Assembly: GCA_934276635.1 (NCBI GenBank)
Contig: CAKQTH010000003.1
Location: 1-64,000, forward strand
Length of the DNA stretch: 64,000 nt
Origin: an uncultured Alphaproteobacteria bacterium
GTDB lineage: Bacteria; Pseudomonadota; Alphaproteobacteria; RF32; CAG-239
Reading direction: 5' to 3'
In this document: positions 1 through 9,646 of the stretch, piece by piece
How positions within the stretch are numbered: position 1 is the first letter of the stretch
Layout of the letters: every line of letters begins with the position of its first letter
The notes under the pieces: model-generated
Database searches by the model: none
Seen by the model: the letters and a program-made list of their open reading frames with translations, nothing else
Told to the model about the DNA's origin: nothing
Position numbers and translations under genes: made by a program

Positions 1-116
1 TTTTTGAGATCTGCCCAGGTGCCGACTTCAATAGCGGCGTTGGCGCCACCTGCAAACGAAAGTCCGCAAATCGCACTCGTGGTTAAAAGAATTTTTTTGA
101 AAGCAAAAAAGTTCAT
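1..116 (-). CDS. Secreted protein, N-terminal fragment (runs off window)
   Basis: The ATG at 116-114 is preceded by a good ribosome-binding site (GGGGAAG, 4-5 bases of spacing). The 38 visible codons give a typical signal peptide: MNFFAFKKI with basic residues, a short hydrophobic core and a probable cleavage site after Ala-Asn-Ala. The mature protein would begin AIEVGTWADLK. The rest lies beyond the left edge, so the function is unknown; a TW-x-x-L start is often seen in surface or beta-helix proteins, but that is only a loose resemblance. Its promoter has a homopolymeric G tract (separate entry), which would fit a phase-variable surface product. Confidence 0.75.
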   Translation of the reverse strand, partial: MNFFAFKKILLTTSAICGLSFAGGANAAIEVGTWADLK

Positions 117-212
117 GGTTCTTCCCCTATAATATCTTAAAAATCAGCCTCATAAAAAGCACAAAACAAATGGCAAAGCCATTTTGCCCATACCTTTTAT
201 TTTATGCGTTTC

Positions 213-240
213 AGTCTACCCCCCCATAAATGGTTGTCAA
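213..240 (-). promoter_or_regulatory. Promoter with G7 spacer tract, for the secreted-protein gene
   Basis: On the minus strand TTGACA (240-235) and TAGACT (218-213) are separated by 16 bases that include seven consecutive G (C7 on the plus strand around 219-225). The leader of about 90 bases holds a small perfect hairpin, AAATGGC-AAA-GCCATTT at 168-184, before the ribosome-binding site. Confidence 0.6.
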
Positions 241-259
241 TATGATTTTTGTTAATAAA

Positions 260-292
260 TGAAAAAGAGGTGAATTTCTTCACCCCTTTTTC
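260..292 (-). terminator. Rho-independent terminator after rpoC
   Basis: A 13-bp stem (262-274 with 279-291, one G-U pair) is closed by a short loop and followed by a T run on the minus strand. It sits about 40 bases past the rpoC stop and upstream of the promoter of the next gene. The A-rich 5' arm makes it nearly symmetric. Confidence 0.85.
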
Positions 293-330
293 CAATTATC
301 CGCCCAAAAAGCGAACTTCTTCAGCGAACT

Positions 331-3300
331 TTATTCAGCTTGAGAAACTTGAGCGCCGCCTTCGGCTGCTGCCTCATGTTTTTCTTCATGCTGCAATTTT
401 TCGTTCTTCTTTTCTTCTCGCAAAGCAAGAATTTCCTTGTCGTTTTGCGCTGCGACCTTCTTTAGGTTACGCAATACGCTTCCGGTTCCCGCAGGAATCA
501 GTCTTCCGACAATTACATTTTCCTTCAATCCGGTCAGATCATCAACACGACCTGCAACTGCAGCTTCTGTCAATACTCTGGTCGTCTCCTGGAACGATGC
601 AGCCGAAATAAACGACTTTGTCTGCAACGATGCTTTTGTGATACCGAGCAAAATCGGTGTTGCTTCAGCCGGTGTGCCGCCTTCGGCAATTACCTTTGCA
701 TTTTCGGCCTCAAAGACATCGGCAAATGTCTGTTCTCCGACAAGGAATGTCGTGTCGCCGACAGATGTAATTTCAACTTTGCGCAACATCTGAGATACAA
801 TAACCTCAATGTGCTTATCGTTAATCTTAACACCTTGCAGACGATATACATCTTGAACTTCCTTAACCAGATATTCTGCCAATTTCTCAACACCGAGAAT
901 ACGCAAAATATCATGCGGAGCAGGTGTACCCTCAACCAGCATATCGCCTTTCTTTACGATATCGCCGTCTTGAACAGCCAAATGCTTGCCCTTCGGGATC
1001 AGATATTCAACAGGTTCGCCGTTTTCCGGTACAACCATAATGCGCTGCTTAGACTTGTAGTCTTTGCCGAACTCGACAACACCGTCGATATCAGACAAAA
1101 TTGCCTGATCCTTCGGGTGGCGGGCTTCAAACAACTCGGCAACACGCGGCAGACCACCGGTAATATCTTTTGTCTTTGAGCTTTCTCTCGGAATTCTGGC
1201 AATGATATCGCCGACTTTTACTTCTGCGCCGTTGTCAACATTCAAAATTGCATCAACCGACAGATAGTAGCGAACTTCTTTGCCGTTATCTCCGACAACC
1301 GGTTTGCCTTTTGCATCTTTCAATGTAATGCTCGGGCGCAAACCTGCACTCGCCGAATTTGATCTCCAATCAATAACAACCTTAGAAATAATACCTGTTG
1401 TTTCATCAACAGACTCTTTGATTGAAACATTGTTAATCAAATCTACAAGCTCAACCGTACCTGCTTTTTCGGTAATAACCGGAACGGTAAACGGATCCCA
1501 CTCGGCAACTTTCTGACCTTTTTCAACCGTGTCGCCTTCTTTTGCCAAAACTTTGGTACCGTAAGGAACATGGTGGCGCGATTTTTCACGGCCGGCATTA
1601 TCCAAAATTACGATATCGCAGTTACGAGACAGGATAATCAGGTGACCATCGGAGTTTTCAACCGTATGAGCATTGTCAAGTTTCAAAACGCCGGTAAACG
1701 GAACTTCGATATTCGACTGCTCGGCAGATGTAGACGCCGCACCACCGATGTGGAAGGTTCTCATCGTCAGCTGTGTACCAGGCTCACCGATTGACTGTGC
1801 CGCAATAACACCGACAGCCTCACCGATATTAACCGGAGTACCTCTGGCCAAATCGCGTCCGTAACAAGCAGCGCAGATGCCGTTCTTGGATTCGCAGGTC
1901 AATACCGAACGAATCTTAACTTGTTCAACGCCGGCTTTTTCAACAACTTCAACATCGTTTTCATCAATCAGTTTGCCCTTCTTAATCAGGACTTCGCCGG
2001 TCTCCGGGTGAACGATGTCTTCGCCGATTGTACGACCCAAAATTCTTTCACCGATGGAAACAATCACATTGCCGCCGTCAACAACTGGACGAACAATGAT
2101 GCCTCTTTCGGTTCCGCAGTTGGCTTCCGTAATCACAACATCTTGCGCAACATCAACCAAACGGCGGGTCAAATAACCGGAGTTTGCGGTCTTCAACGCA
2201 GTATCGGCCAAACCTTTACGAGCACCGTGGGTAGAGTTAAAGTATTCAAGCACCGTCAAACCTTCTTTAAAGTTTGAGATAATCGGTTGTTCAATAATCT
2301 CTCCGTTCGGTTTTGCCATCAAACCGCGCATACCGGCCAATTGTCTCATTTGAGCTGCCGAACCGCGGGCTCCGGAGTGTGCCATCATATATACAGAGTT
2401 GATGTATCCGTGATCTGTTTTTGAAATGTTTTTCATCATTTCATCTGCAACCTTATCGGTGCAGGCAGACCAGATATCGACCACCTTGTTATATTTCTCG
2501 CCTTTGGTAATCAAACCGTTTTGATATTGTTCTTCAAACTCTTTTACCTGAGCCGCTGTTTCGGCAATCAATTCTGCTTTTGCTGCCGGAACAATCAAAT
2601 CGTCTTTACCGAAAGAAATACCTGCCTTACAAGCGTTTGTAAAGCCGAGGGTCATAATCTTGTCAACCATGATACAGGTTTCTTTTTGACCGCAGTGACG
2701 ATATACAACATCGATAATCTCGGAAATTTCTTTCTTTCTGATCAAGCGGTTAACCAAAGAATACGGAATGTCTTTGTGATGCGGCAGAATATCGGAAATT
2801 ATGATACGACCCGGGGTGGTATCAACCAATCCGTATTTAATCTCGCCGTCATCGCTGACATATTCCATACGACATTTGATTTTTGCGTGCAAATCAACGG
2901 CTTTTGCGTTCAATGCAAGCATAACCTCGTCTCTGTCGGCATAAATGCTGCCTTCACCGGTCACGCCGTCCGCATCATATGAAAGGTAATAAATACCCAA
3001 AACCATATCTTGTGACGGAACGATAATCGGTTTACCGGAAGCCGGCGACAACACATTGTTTGTAGACATCATCAAAACTCTGGCTTCAAGCTGAGCTTCT
3101 ACCGACAACGGAACATGGACTGCCATTTGGTCACCATCAAAGTCCGCGTTAAACGCAGTACATACGAGCGGGTGCAGGTGGATTGCTTTACCTTCAACCA
3201 AAACCGGCTCAAATGCCTGAATACCAAGACGGTGCAAAGTCGGCGCACGGTTCAGCAATACAGGGTGTTCTCTGATAACTTCCTCAAGAATATCCCATAC

Positions 3301-4524
3301 TTCCGGACGCTCCTTTTCTACCATTCTCTTGGCTGCCTTAATTGTGGTTGCGTGTCCGTACAGCTCCAATTTTGCATATACAAACGGCTTAAACAATTCA
3401 AGAGCCATCTTTTTCGGCAAGCCGCACTGATGCAGTTTGAGTTCCGGCCCTACCGTAATAACCGAACGACCGGAATAGTCAACGCGTTTACCGAGTAGGT
3501 TCTGACGGAAACGACCCTGTTTACCTTTGAGCATATCGGACAAAGATTTCAGCGGGCGTTTGTTTGTACCTGTAATTGCGCGGGCTCTGCGGCCGTTATC
3601 AAACAAAGCATCAACAGATTCCTGCAGCATTCTCTTTTCGTTGCGGACAATAATATCCGGTGCGTGCAATTCGAGCAATCTCTTCAAACGATTGTTGCGG
3701 TTGATAACGCGGCGATACAAATCGTTCAAATCAGATGTTGCGAATCGGCCGCCGTCCAGAGGAACAAGCGGACGCAACTCTGGCGGAATAACCGGCAGAA
3801 CATCAAGAATCATCCATTCCGGCTTGGTGTTGGAATTGATGAAATCTTCAACGATTTTCAAGCGTTTAACCAGTTTCTTTCTTTTTGCTTCAGAGTTTGT
3901 TTCTTTCAACTCGGCGCGCATTTCTGCTCTTTCTGCTTCCAAATCGATAGAAGACAAAATTTCTTTCAATGCCTCAGCACCGATAGATGCTCTGAACGCA
4001 TCTTCGCCGTATTCATCAAGAGCTTCCTGATACTGTTCTTCGGTCAAAAGCTGATTAACCGAAAGAGAAGTCAGCCCCGGTTCTACAACGATATAGCTTT
4101 CAAAGTACAAAACTCTTTCCAAAGCTTTCATCGGGATATCCGTCAGCATTGCAATGCGCGACGGCAAGGACTTGAGGAACCAGATGTGGGCAACCGGTGC
4201 CGCCAACTCAATGTGTCCCATTCTTTCACGACGAACCTTTGAAAGTGTAACTTCAACACCGCATTTTTCGCAAACAACGCCGCGGTATTTCATTCTTTTA
4301 TATTTTCCGCACAAGCACTCATAATCCTTTACAGGACCGAAAATGCGGGCACAGAACAAGCCGTCTCTTTCAGGTTTGAAAGTACGATAGTTAATCGTTT
4401 CCGGCTTTTTAACTTCACCGTAAGACCATGAACGAATCTGTTCCGGAGAGGCTATCGAGATTTTTATTTGATCAAAAGAATCGCCTGATACCTGCTGACC
4501 AAAAAATTTCATAATATCATTCAT
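331..4524 (-). CDS. rpoC: DNA-directed RNA polymerase subunit beta'
   Basis: RNA polymerase beta' subunit, 1397 aa, the usual length for alphaproteobacteria. The N-terminal zinc finger is visible (Cys70, Cys72, Cys85, Cys88). The catalytic Mg-binding loop NADFDGDQ lies near residue 460. The second zinc site has Cys near 803 and a C-x6-C-x2-C cluster near 880. The C-terminus carries a short Glu/Lys/Ala-rich tail after the conserved region. It starts 17 bases after the rpoB stop, so the two are cotranscribed. The start MNDIMKFFG lines up with the family. Confidence 0.99.
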   Translation of the reverse strand: MNDIMKFFGQQVSGDSFDQIKISIASPEQIRSWSYGEVKKPETINYRTFKPERDGLFCARIFGPVKDYECLCGKYKRMKYRGVVCEKCGVEVTLSKVRRERMGHIELAAPVAHIWFLKSLPSRIAMLTDIPMKALERVLYFESYIVVEPGLTSLSVNQLLTEEQYQEALDEYGEDAFRASIGAEALKEILSSIDLEAERAEMRAELKETNSEAKRKKLVKRLKIVEDFINSNTKPEWMILDVLPVIPPELRPLVPLDGGRFATSDLNDLYRRVINRNNRLKRLLELHAPDIIVRNEKRMLQESVDALFDNGRRARAITGTNKRPLKSLSDMLKGKQGRFRQNLLGKRVDYSGRSVITVGPELKLHQCGLPKKMALELFKPFVYAKLELYGHATTIKAAKRMVEKERPEVWDILEEVIREHPVLLNRAPTLHRLGIQAFEPVLVEGKAIHLHPLVCTAFNADFDGDQMAVHVPLSVEAQLEARVLMMSTNNVLSPASGKPIIVPSQDMVLGIYYLSYDADGVTGEGSIYADRDEVMLALNAKAVDLHAKIKCRMEYVSDDGEIKYGLVDTTPGRIIISDILPHHKDIPYSLVNRLIRKKEISEIIDVVYRHCGQKETCIMVDKIMTLGFTNACKAGISFGKDDLIVPAAKAELIAETAAQVKEFEEQYQNGLITKGEKYNKVVDIWSACTDKVADEMMKNISKTDHGYINSVYMMAHSGARGSAAQMRQLAGMRGLMAKPNGEIIEQPIISNFKEGLTVLEYFNSTHGARKGLADTALKTANSGYLTRRLVDVAQDVVITEANCGTERGIIVRPVVDGGNVIVSIGERILGRTIGEDIVHPETGEVLIKKGKLIDENDVEVVEKAGVEQVKIRSVLTCESKNGICAACYGRDLARGTPVNIGEAVGVIAAQSIGEPGTQLTMRTFHIGGAASTSAEQSNIEVPFTGVLKLDNAHTVENSDGHLIILSRNCDIVILDNAGREKSRHHVPYGTKVLAKEGDTVEKGQKVAEWDPFTVPVITEKAGTVELVDLINNVSIKESVDETTGIISKVVIDWRSNSASAGLRPSITLKDAKGKPVVGDNGKEVRYYLSVDAILNVDNGAEVKVGDIIARIPRESSKTKDITGGLPRVAELFEARHPKDQAILSDIDGVVEFGKDYKSKQRIMVVPENGEPVEYLIPKGKHLAVQDGDIVKKGDMLVEGTPAPHDILRILGVEKLAEYLVKEVQDVYRLQGVKINDKHIEVIVSQMLRKVEITSVGDTTFLVGEQTFADVFEAENAKVIAEGGTPAEATPILLGITKASLQTKSFISAASFQETTRVLTEAAVAGRVDDLTGLKENVIVGRLIPAGTGSVLRNLKKVAAQNDKEILALREEKKNEKLQHEEKHEAAAEGGAQVSQAE

Positions 4525-4541
4525 ATTTATTCAACTCCTTA

Positions 4542-7500
4542 TTATTCTTCGTTCAACATTTCAACATTCAGGCACAAAGACTTAATTTCTTTAACCAAAA
4601 CATTGAATGATTCCGGAATTCCGGCTTCAAATGCATCATCACCGCGAACAATTGCTTCATAAACTTTGGTTCTTCCGTTTACATCATCAGACTTAACGGT
4701 GAGCATTTCCTGCAAGGTATAGGCTGCGCCGTATGCCTGCAATGCCCAAACTTCCATTTCACCGAATCTTTGTCCGCCGAATTGAGCTTTACCACCAAGC
4801 GGCTGCTGTGTAACCAGAGAATAAGATCCGACCGAACGAGCGTGCATCTTATCATCAACCATGTGGTGCAGCTTAATCATATAAATGATACCGACTGTAA
4901 CTTTACGGTCAAACTTTTCACCTGTACGGCCGTCATACAAATCTATCTGACCAGATGTCGGCAAGCCTGCCAGGGTCAGCATTCTGTTGATGTCGTCTCC
5001 GTTGGCTCCGTCAAATACCGGAGTTGCCATCGGAATACCGTTTTTCAGGTTGGAAATCATTTCCATTTTTTCATCTTCGTTCAATACGGCAATTTGCTTG
5101 TCATACTGCTTGTCACCGTAAATTGTGCGAAGTTGTGCGTTCAATTCATCAATGGTCTTTTCACCTTTTTTGTATTGTTCGCAAAGTTCGTTTAACTGTT
5201 TTCCGAGTTCTTTTGCTGCCCAGCCGAGGTGGGTTTCCAAAATTTGTCCCACATTCATACGAGAAGGCACACCGAGCGGGTTCAAAACGATATCAACCGG
5301 CGTTCCGTCTTCGGTATACGGCATATCCTGCAGCGGCAGAACTCTTGAAATTGTACCTTTGTTACCATGGCGGCCGGCGATTTTATCACCGGTTTGAATC
5401 TTGCGCTTGCTGGCAATGAAAACTTTAACCATTTTCAAAACGCCCGGCAGCAAATCATCACCGCGTTGAACTTTTTCAACCTTATCGGCAAAGTGCTTTT
5501 GAATCTTTTCAAGACGAGCATCAAAAGCTGCGCCGAATTCTTCGATTCTGGCCATCAATTCTTCATCTTTGACCACAATCTTGCGCCACTGAGCCGACGG
5601 AACATTGTCCAAATCTTCGGCGGTAATAGCCTTTTTCTTTGAAAGTCCCTTCGGAGCATCAACAACTTCTTGTCCGACAAGCATTGCTTTCAATCTTGCA
5701 TTGAAGTTTCTGCGAACGATAGAAATTTCGTCATCGCGGTCTTTTGCCAATGCGGAAATTTCTTCCTGTTCGATTGCCAGCGCGCGTTCGTCTTTTTCAA
5801 CGCCGCGACGAGAGAACACATGAACATCGACAACAATACCTTCAATACCCGGCTGAACTCTGAGCGATGTATCGCGAACATCAGATGCTTTTTCGCCAAA
5901 GATTGCGCGGAGCAGTTTTTCTTCTGGAGTAACCGGAGATTCACCTTTCGGAGTAACCTTTCCGACCAAAATATCGCCGGCCTTAACTTCTGCACCGATA
6001 TAAACAATACCGGCCTCGTCAAGGTTGCGCAAAGCTTCTTCGCCGACATTCGGAATATCGCGGGTGATTTCTTCTTGTCCGAGTTTGGTATCGCGAGCCA
6101 TAACTTCAAATTCTTCAATATGCAAAGAAGTCAAAACATCATCGCGGGATACGCGTTCGGACAACAAAATCGCATCTTCGTAGTTCAAACCGTTCCAAGG
6201 CATAAATGCAACCAGCATATTTCTGCCGAGCGCCAATTCGCCCATCTCGGTACAAGCACCATCGGCAATGATATCGCCGGCCTTAATTTTGTCGCCAACT
6301 TTTACCAGCGGAACTTGATTAAGGCAGGTATTCTGGTTAGAACGGCGGAATTTGTGCAGCTTATAGATTTCAACACCGACATCGTTTGCTTTTTCGTCCT
6401 GAGAACGAATAACGATACGATTTGCATCAACCGCGTCAACAATACCGTCATATTTTGCAACCAATGTTGCGCCGGAATCTTTTGCCACGGTCGCTTCCAT
6501 ACCTGTTCCGACAAGCGGAGCCTCGTTGCGCAGCAACGGAACTGCTTGTCTCTGCATGTTTGCGCCCATCAATGCACGGTTAGCATCGTCGTTTTCCAAG
6601 AACGGAATTAAAGCCGTTGCCACAGAAACGAGCTGTTGCGGCGCCACATCGATGTAGCTGATTTCTTCCGGTCTTGCAAACTCAAATTCACCGGCTTTAC
6701 GGCAGGCGATAAGGTCATGAGCGAATGTACCGTCGTCATTGACTTTTGCGTTTGCTTCCGCAATTTTATATTTTCCTTCTTCATCGGCCGAAAGATATAC
6801 AACTTCAGAGGTAACTTTGCCGTCTACAACTTTGCGGTACGGGCATTCAATAAAGCCGTATTTGTTGATGCGGGCATAGGTTGCCAAAGAGTTAATCAAA
6901 CCAATGTTCGGTCCTTCAGGAGTTTCAATCGGGCAGATACGGCCATAGTGAGTCGGGTGTACATCTCGAACCTCAAATCCGGCTCTGTCACGGCTCAAAC
7001 CGCCCGGGCCCAATGCAGACAAACGACGCTTGTGAGAAATTTCGCAAAGCGGGTTGTCCTGATCCATAAATTGAGACAGCTGAGAAGATCCGAAAAACTC
7101 TCTGATAACTGAGGCAATCGGTTTAGCATTAATCAAATCCTGCGGTTTTACATTTGCCAAAACTTCAGAGCTCATCTTTTCGCGTGTGGCTCTTTCCATA
7201 CGAATCAAACCCATACGATATTGATTTTCCATCAATTCACCGACGCTGCGAACACGACGATTGCCCAAGTGGTCAATATCATCAACTTCACCTTTGCCGT
7301 CGCGGATTTCAACCAATCTCTTTACAATACGCAAAATATCGTCTTTGCGCAATGTGCGGTATGTATCCGGAGCATCGTCAAACGAAATATCCAACGCGTT
7401 GTTCATTTTTACGCGGCCGACAGCAGACAAGTCATATCTGTCCTCTTCAAAGAACAAGCCTTTGAACAGCTGGTGGGCAGCCTCGTATGTCGCCGGTTCT

Positions 7501-8702
7501 CCCGGACGCATAACGCGATAAATATCAAACAAAGCTTCTTCGCGGTTGCTGTTTTTATCAACAGCCAAAGTGTTGCGGATATACGGGCCTACATTTACAC
7601 CATCAATATACAAAGTGTCGATTTCTTTAACCTTTGCGGCAACAAGTTTGTCAAGCAGTTCTTCATTGATTTCGGCACCTGCTTCAGCCAAAACTTCGCC
7701 GGTTTTCGCAACAACAATATCTTTTGCCAAGAATTTGCCATAAAGGTTTTCTTTGGCAACCAGATAATATTCCAAACCGTCTTCAGCCAATTTTCTGGCT
7801 GTTCTCGGAGTCAGCTTTCTGCCTTTTTCAAGAACGGTTTCGCCGTTTGCGGCATTAACCAGATCAAAGTCAAACTTAACGCCTTTCATTCTTTCTGGAA
7901 CAAACTTAACTTTCCAGTTCTTTTTGTCGGCAACATAGCTTTCGGTTTCATAGAAATAAGCAAGAATTTCTTCTTTGCTCATACCCTTGATTTCCATCGG
8001 GTCGATAGACTTGCCTTCTTTTTTCAGTTCGGTAATCTTTTTCATTGTTTCGTCAGAATACAACGCATAAAGCATTGAGCTGAGCGGAATCTTTCTTCTG
8101 CGGTCGATACGAGCGTACAGAATATCTTTTGCATCAAACTCAAAATCGAGCCACGAGCCACGATACGGAATTACGCGGGCAGAGAACAAATATTTTCCCG
8201 ACGATACGGTTTTGCCGCCGTCATGATCAAAAAAGATACCTGGAGAACGGTGCATCTGAGAAACGACAACGCGCTCGGTACCATTAAAAATAAATGTTCC
8301 GTTTTCGGTCATGAGCGGAATATCGCCCATATAAACATCTTGTTCCTTAATGTCGTGAACAGACTTGGCTCCCGTTGCCTCGTCAATATCCCAAACAATA
8401 AGACGCAATGTCGCGCGAACAGATGCGGCATATGTCATATCGCGTTTGAGACATTCATCAACATCATATTTCGGCTCCTCGAGTTCGTATTTCACAAAAT
8501 CGAGTTCACCTGTTTCTGAAAAATCCTTAATCGGAAAAATATCTTGAAAAACTTTTTCAAGCCCGAATTCGCTTTCTTTGTTATTGATAAAAGCGTCATA
8601 CGAAGCCGTTTGGACTTCAATCAGGCTCGGCATATCAGCAACGGGCTCGATTCGTCCGAAGTTTTTTCTTACACGTTTTTTGCTCGTATAAGATTCTTTC
8701 AT
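4542..8702 (-). CDS. rpoB: DNA-directed RNA polymerase subunit beta
   Basis: RNA polymerase beta subunit, 1386 aa from the chosen start. The frame stays open 20 codons further, but the ATG at 8702-8700 (MKESYTSKKRV) has the ribosome-binding site AAAGGGA about 7 bases upstream and matches the family N-terminus. The rifampicin-pocket region (SQFMDQDNPL, then HKRRLSALGPGG) is intact and shows no resistance substitution that I recognise. No rplL or rplJ lies upstream; rpoBC has its own promoter and a long leader. Confidence 0.99.
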   Translation of the reverse strand: MKESYTSKKRVRKNFGRIEPVADMPSLIEVQTASYDAFINNKESEFGLEKVFQDIFPIKDFSETGELDFVKYELEEPKYDVDECLKRDMTYAASVRATLRLIVWDIDEATGAKSVHDIKEQDVYMGDIPLMTENGTFIFNGTERVVVSQMHRSPGIFFDHDGGKTVSSGKYLFSARVIPYRGSWLDFEFDAKDILYARIDRRRKIPLSSMLYALYSDETMKKITELKKEGKSIDPMEIKGMSKEEILAYFYETESYVADKKNWKVKFVPERMKGVKFDFDLVNAANGETVLEKGRKLTPRTARKLAEDGLEYYLVAKENLYGKFLAKDIVVAKTGEVLAEAGAEINEELLDKLVAAKVKEIDTLYIDGVNVGPYIRNTLAVDKNSNREEALFDIYRVMRPGEPATYEAAHQLFKGLFFEEDRYDLSAVGRVKMNNALDISFDDAPDTYRTLRKDDILRIVKRLVEIRDGKGEVDDIDHLGNRRVRSVGELMENQYRMGLIRMERATREKMSSEVLANVKPQDLINAKPIASVIREFFGSSQLSQFMDQDNPLCEISHKRRLSALGPGGLSRDRAGFEVRDVHPTHYGRICPIETPEGPNIGLINSLATYARINKYGFIECPYRKVVDGKVTSEVVYLSADEEGKYKIAEANAKVNDDGTFAHDLIACRKAGEFEFARPEEISYIDVAPQQLVSVATALIPFLENDDANRALMGANMQRQAVPLLRNEAPLVGTGMEATVAKDSGATLVAKYDGIVDAVDANRIVIRSQDEKANDVGVEIYKLHKFRRSNQNTCLNQVPLVKVGDKIKAGDIIADGACTEMGELALGRNMLVAFMPWNGLNYEDAILLSERVSRDDVLTSLHIEEFEVMARDTKLGQEEITRDIPNVGEEALRNLDEAGIVYIGAEVKAGDILVGKVTPKGESPVTPEEKLLRAIFGEKASDVRDTSLRVQPGIEGIVVDVHVFSRRGVEKDERALAIEQEEISALAKDRDDEISIVRRNFNARLKAMLVGQEVVDAPKGLSKKKAITAEDLDNVPSAQWRKIVVKDEELMARIEEFGAAFDARLEKIQKHFADKVEKVQRGDDLLPGVLKMVKVFIASKRKIQTGDKIAGRHGNKGTISRVLPLQDMPYTEDGTPVDIVLNPLGVPSRMNVGQILETHLGWAAKELGKQLNELCEQYKKGEKTIDELNAQLRTIYGDKQYDKQIAVLNEDEKMEMISNLKNGIPMATPVFDGANGDDINRMLTLAGLPTSGQIDLYDGRTGEKFDRKVTVGIIYMIKLHHMVDDKMHARSVGSYSLVTQQPLGGKAQFGGQRFGEMEVWALQAYGAAYTLQEMLTVKSDDVNGRTKVYEAIVRGDDAFEAGIPESFNVLVKEIKSLCLNVEMLNEE

Positions 8703-8876
8703 TGTTTTTATCCCTTTATGGTTAAAATCCTGCGACAATCCCGGCATAAAGCACCCCGTCAACAGGAGGTTGATATATCAGCTAAATTAAAAGACGCCAA
8801 ACCGTAGGGAATCTGCCCCTCTTGGCGAAAAAAATCAGAATAATTGCATGCAATTGTTACTATTGTAACCGAATTC
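8703..8876 (-). promoter_or_regulatory. Structured rpoB leader
   Basis: This 5' untranslated region of about 175 bases lies between the promoter and the rpoB start. It contains, in transcription order, a GTTAC-TATT-GTAAC inverted repeat (8856-8869), a perfect 14-base palindrome AATTGCATGCAATT (8842-8855), and a hairpin with CGCCAA/TTGGCG arms and an internal GGG/CCC stem (8795-8827) followed by TCTTTTAATTT, which is terminator-like. This fits an attenuation or autoregulation leader. The structure is seen; the function is inferred. Confidence 0.5.
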
Positions 8877-8882
8877 AGCGCG

Positions 8883-8911
8883 AATGTACTACATTTTTTT
8901 TAATTTGACAA
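8883..8911 (-). promoter_or_regulatory. rpoB promoter
   Basis: TTGTCA (8911-8906) and TACATT (8888-8883) have the ideal 17-base spacing. Transcription would start near 8876. From here back to the terminator at 9098 (8912-9097) I see no gene; the 71-codon open frame there has no ribosome-binding site or recognisable product. Confidence 0.65.
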
Positions 8912-9097
8912 GTAAAAAAGCATAGAAAAATTGACTATAAAACCGATATTTTCGACCTGTTTTTTGCGACTTTTTAAAGACGGATTTTGCATGTTTTTCC
9001 CGATTCGTTTTGCACAAAATAGGGATAAAGTCATTTTTGCAACCATTGCGGCCATACAGCGGTTCCGATTGCCGACAAATCGCCGCTTTTGAGCACG

Positions 9098-9129
9098 GAA
9101 AAAGAGGATCGACATTTTCGACCCCCTTT
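9098..9129 (-). terminator. Rho-independent terminator
   Basis: Perfect 12-bp stem with two G-U pairs (9101-9112 with 9118-9129), a 5-base loop, and a TTTTT tail on the minus strand. It lies about 45 bases after the stop of the 143-aa gene and separates it from the rpoB promoter. Confidence 0.9.
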
Positions 9130-9174
9130 AATCTTTATAAAGGAAAATGAAATTAAATAATTTCCTTAATCTTT

Positions 9175-9606
9175 TTATTTTTTGGCAGTTTTCTTGTATT
9201 CATCTGCCAAAGACTTCATCAATTCATTAAATTCATCTTCTCCGAGCTCTTCTTTGAGTTCATTGATAGATCGTTCAACTTCGCTGACAAAGTTATCAGG
9301 ATACGGAATTTCAGGAACATGCCTTACAGAGACATCATATGCGTTTGCAATTTCCTTTTTGGGACCAACTCGCTCAATTACCAAAACTTTTTCCGCTTTG
9401 TTCAATCTTTCGCGAATTTCAAGCAATATATTTGTCAAAAGAAAAGCTTTTTTGTTGTTGCGGGTCAGTATTGCACAGTTTTTACCGTCATACATCAGGT
9501 CTGCACTGACTATCATTCCCTCATCGATATCTAAAGCGATGCCGAGTTCATTATCTTTGGTTACAAAAAACTCAAAATCATCAACCCAAATTTTTTCTAA
9601 AGACAT
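9175..9606 (-). CDS. Hypothetical protein, 143 aa, acidic
   Basis: I do not recognise the family. The ATG has a strong ribosome-binding site (GGGGAAG, 3-4 bases away). The protein is soluble and charged: an N-terminal part predicted as beta strands (DFEFFVTKDNELGIALDIDEG), a helix with ILLEIRERLNKAEK near 60-75, and an acidic helical C-terminus (residues 107-143) ending in a Lys cluster. No signal peptide or membrane segment. It is the last gene before a strong terminator. It follows the 103-aa membrane-protein gene by 40 bases, so the two may share a transcript. Confidence 0.75.
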   Translation of the reverse strand: MSLEKIWVDDFEFFVTKDNELGIALDIDEGMIVSADLMYDGKNCAILTRNNKKAFLLTNILLEIRERLNKAEKVLVIERVGPKKEIANAYDVSVRHVPEIPYPDNFVSEVERSINELKEELGEDEFNELMKSLADEYKKTAKK

Positions 9607-9646
9607 ACATCTTCCCCTTTCCGTTTATACTGTTTAGCAGCAAGAC

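Noticed and set aside
249..611. 120-codon plus-strand frame at the rpoC 3' end
   Set aside because: It begins in the rpoC terminator and runs antisense to rpoC; no evidence of coding.
5670..6611. 313-codon open frame on the plus strand
   Set aside because: It lies wholly antisense to rpoB, has a shadow-like composition and no ribosome-binding site. The same applies to the other antisense frames over rpoC and the ribosomal genes.
8900..9115. 71-codon minus-strand frame upstream of rpoB
   Set aside because: It overlaps the rpoB promoter and a strong terminator, has no ribosome-binding site and gives no recognisable protein.
9141..9170. Inverted repeat AAGGAAA/ATTTCCTT after the 143-aa gene
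   Set aside because: The stem is A/T-rich, weak and has a long loop; the strong terminator just downstream explains transcription end better.
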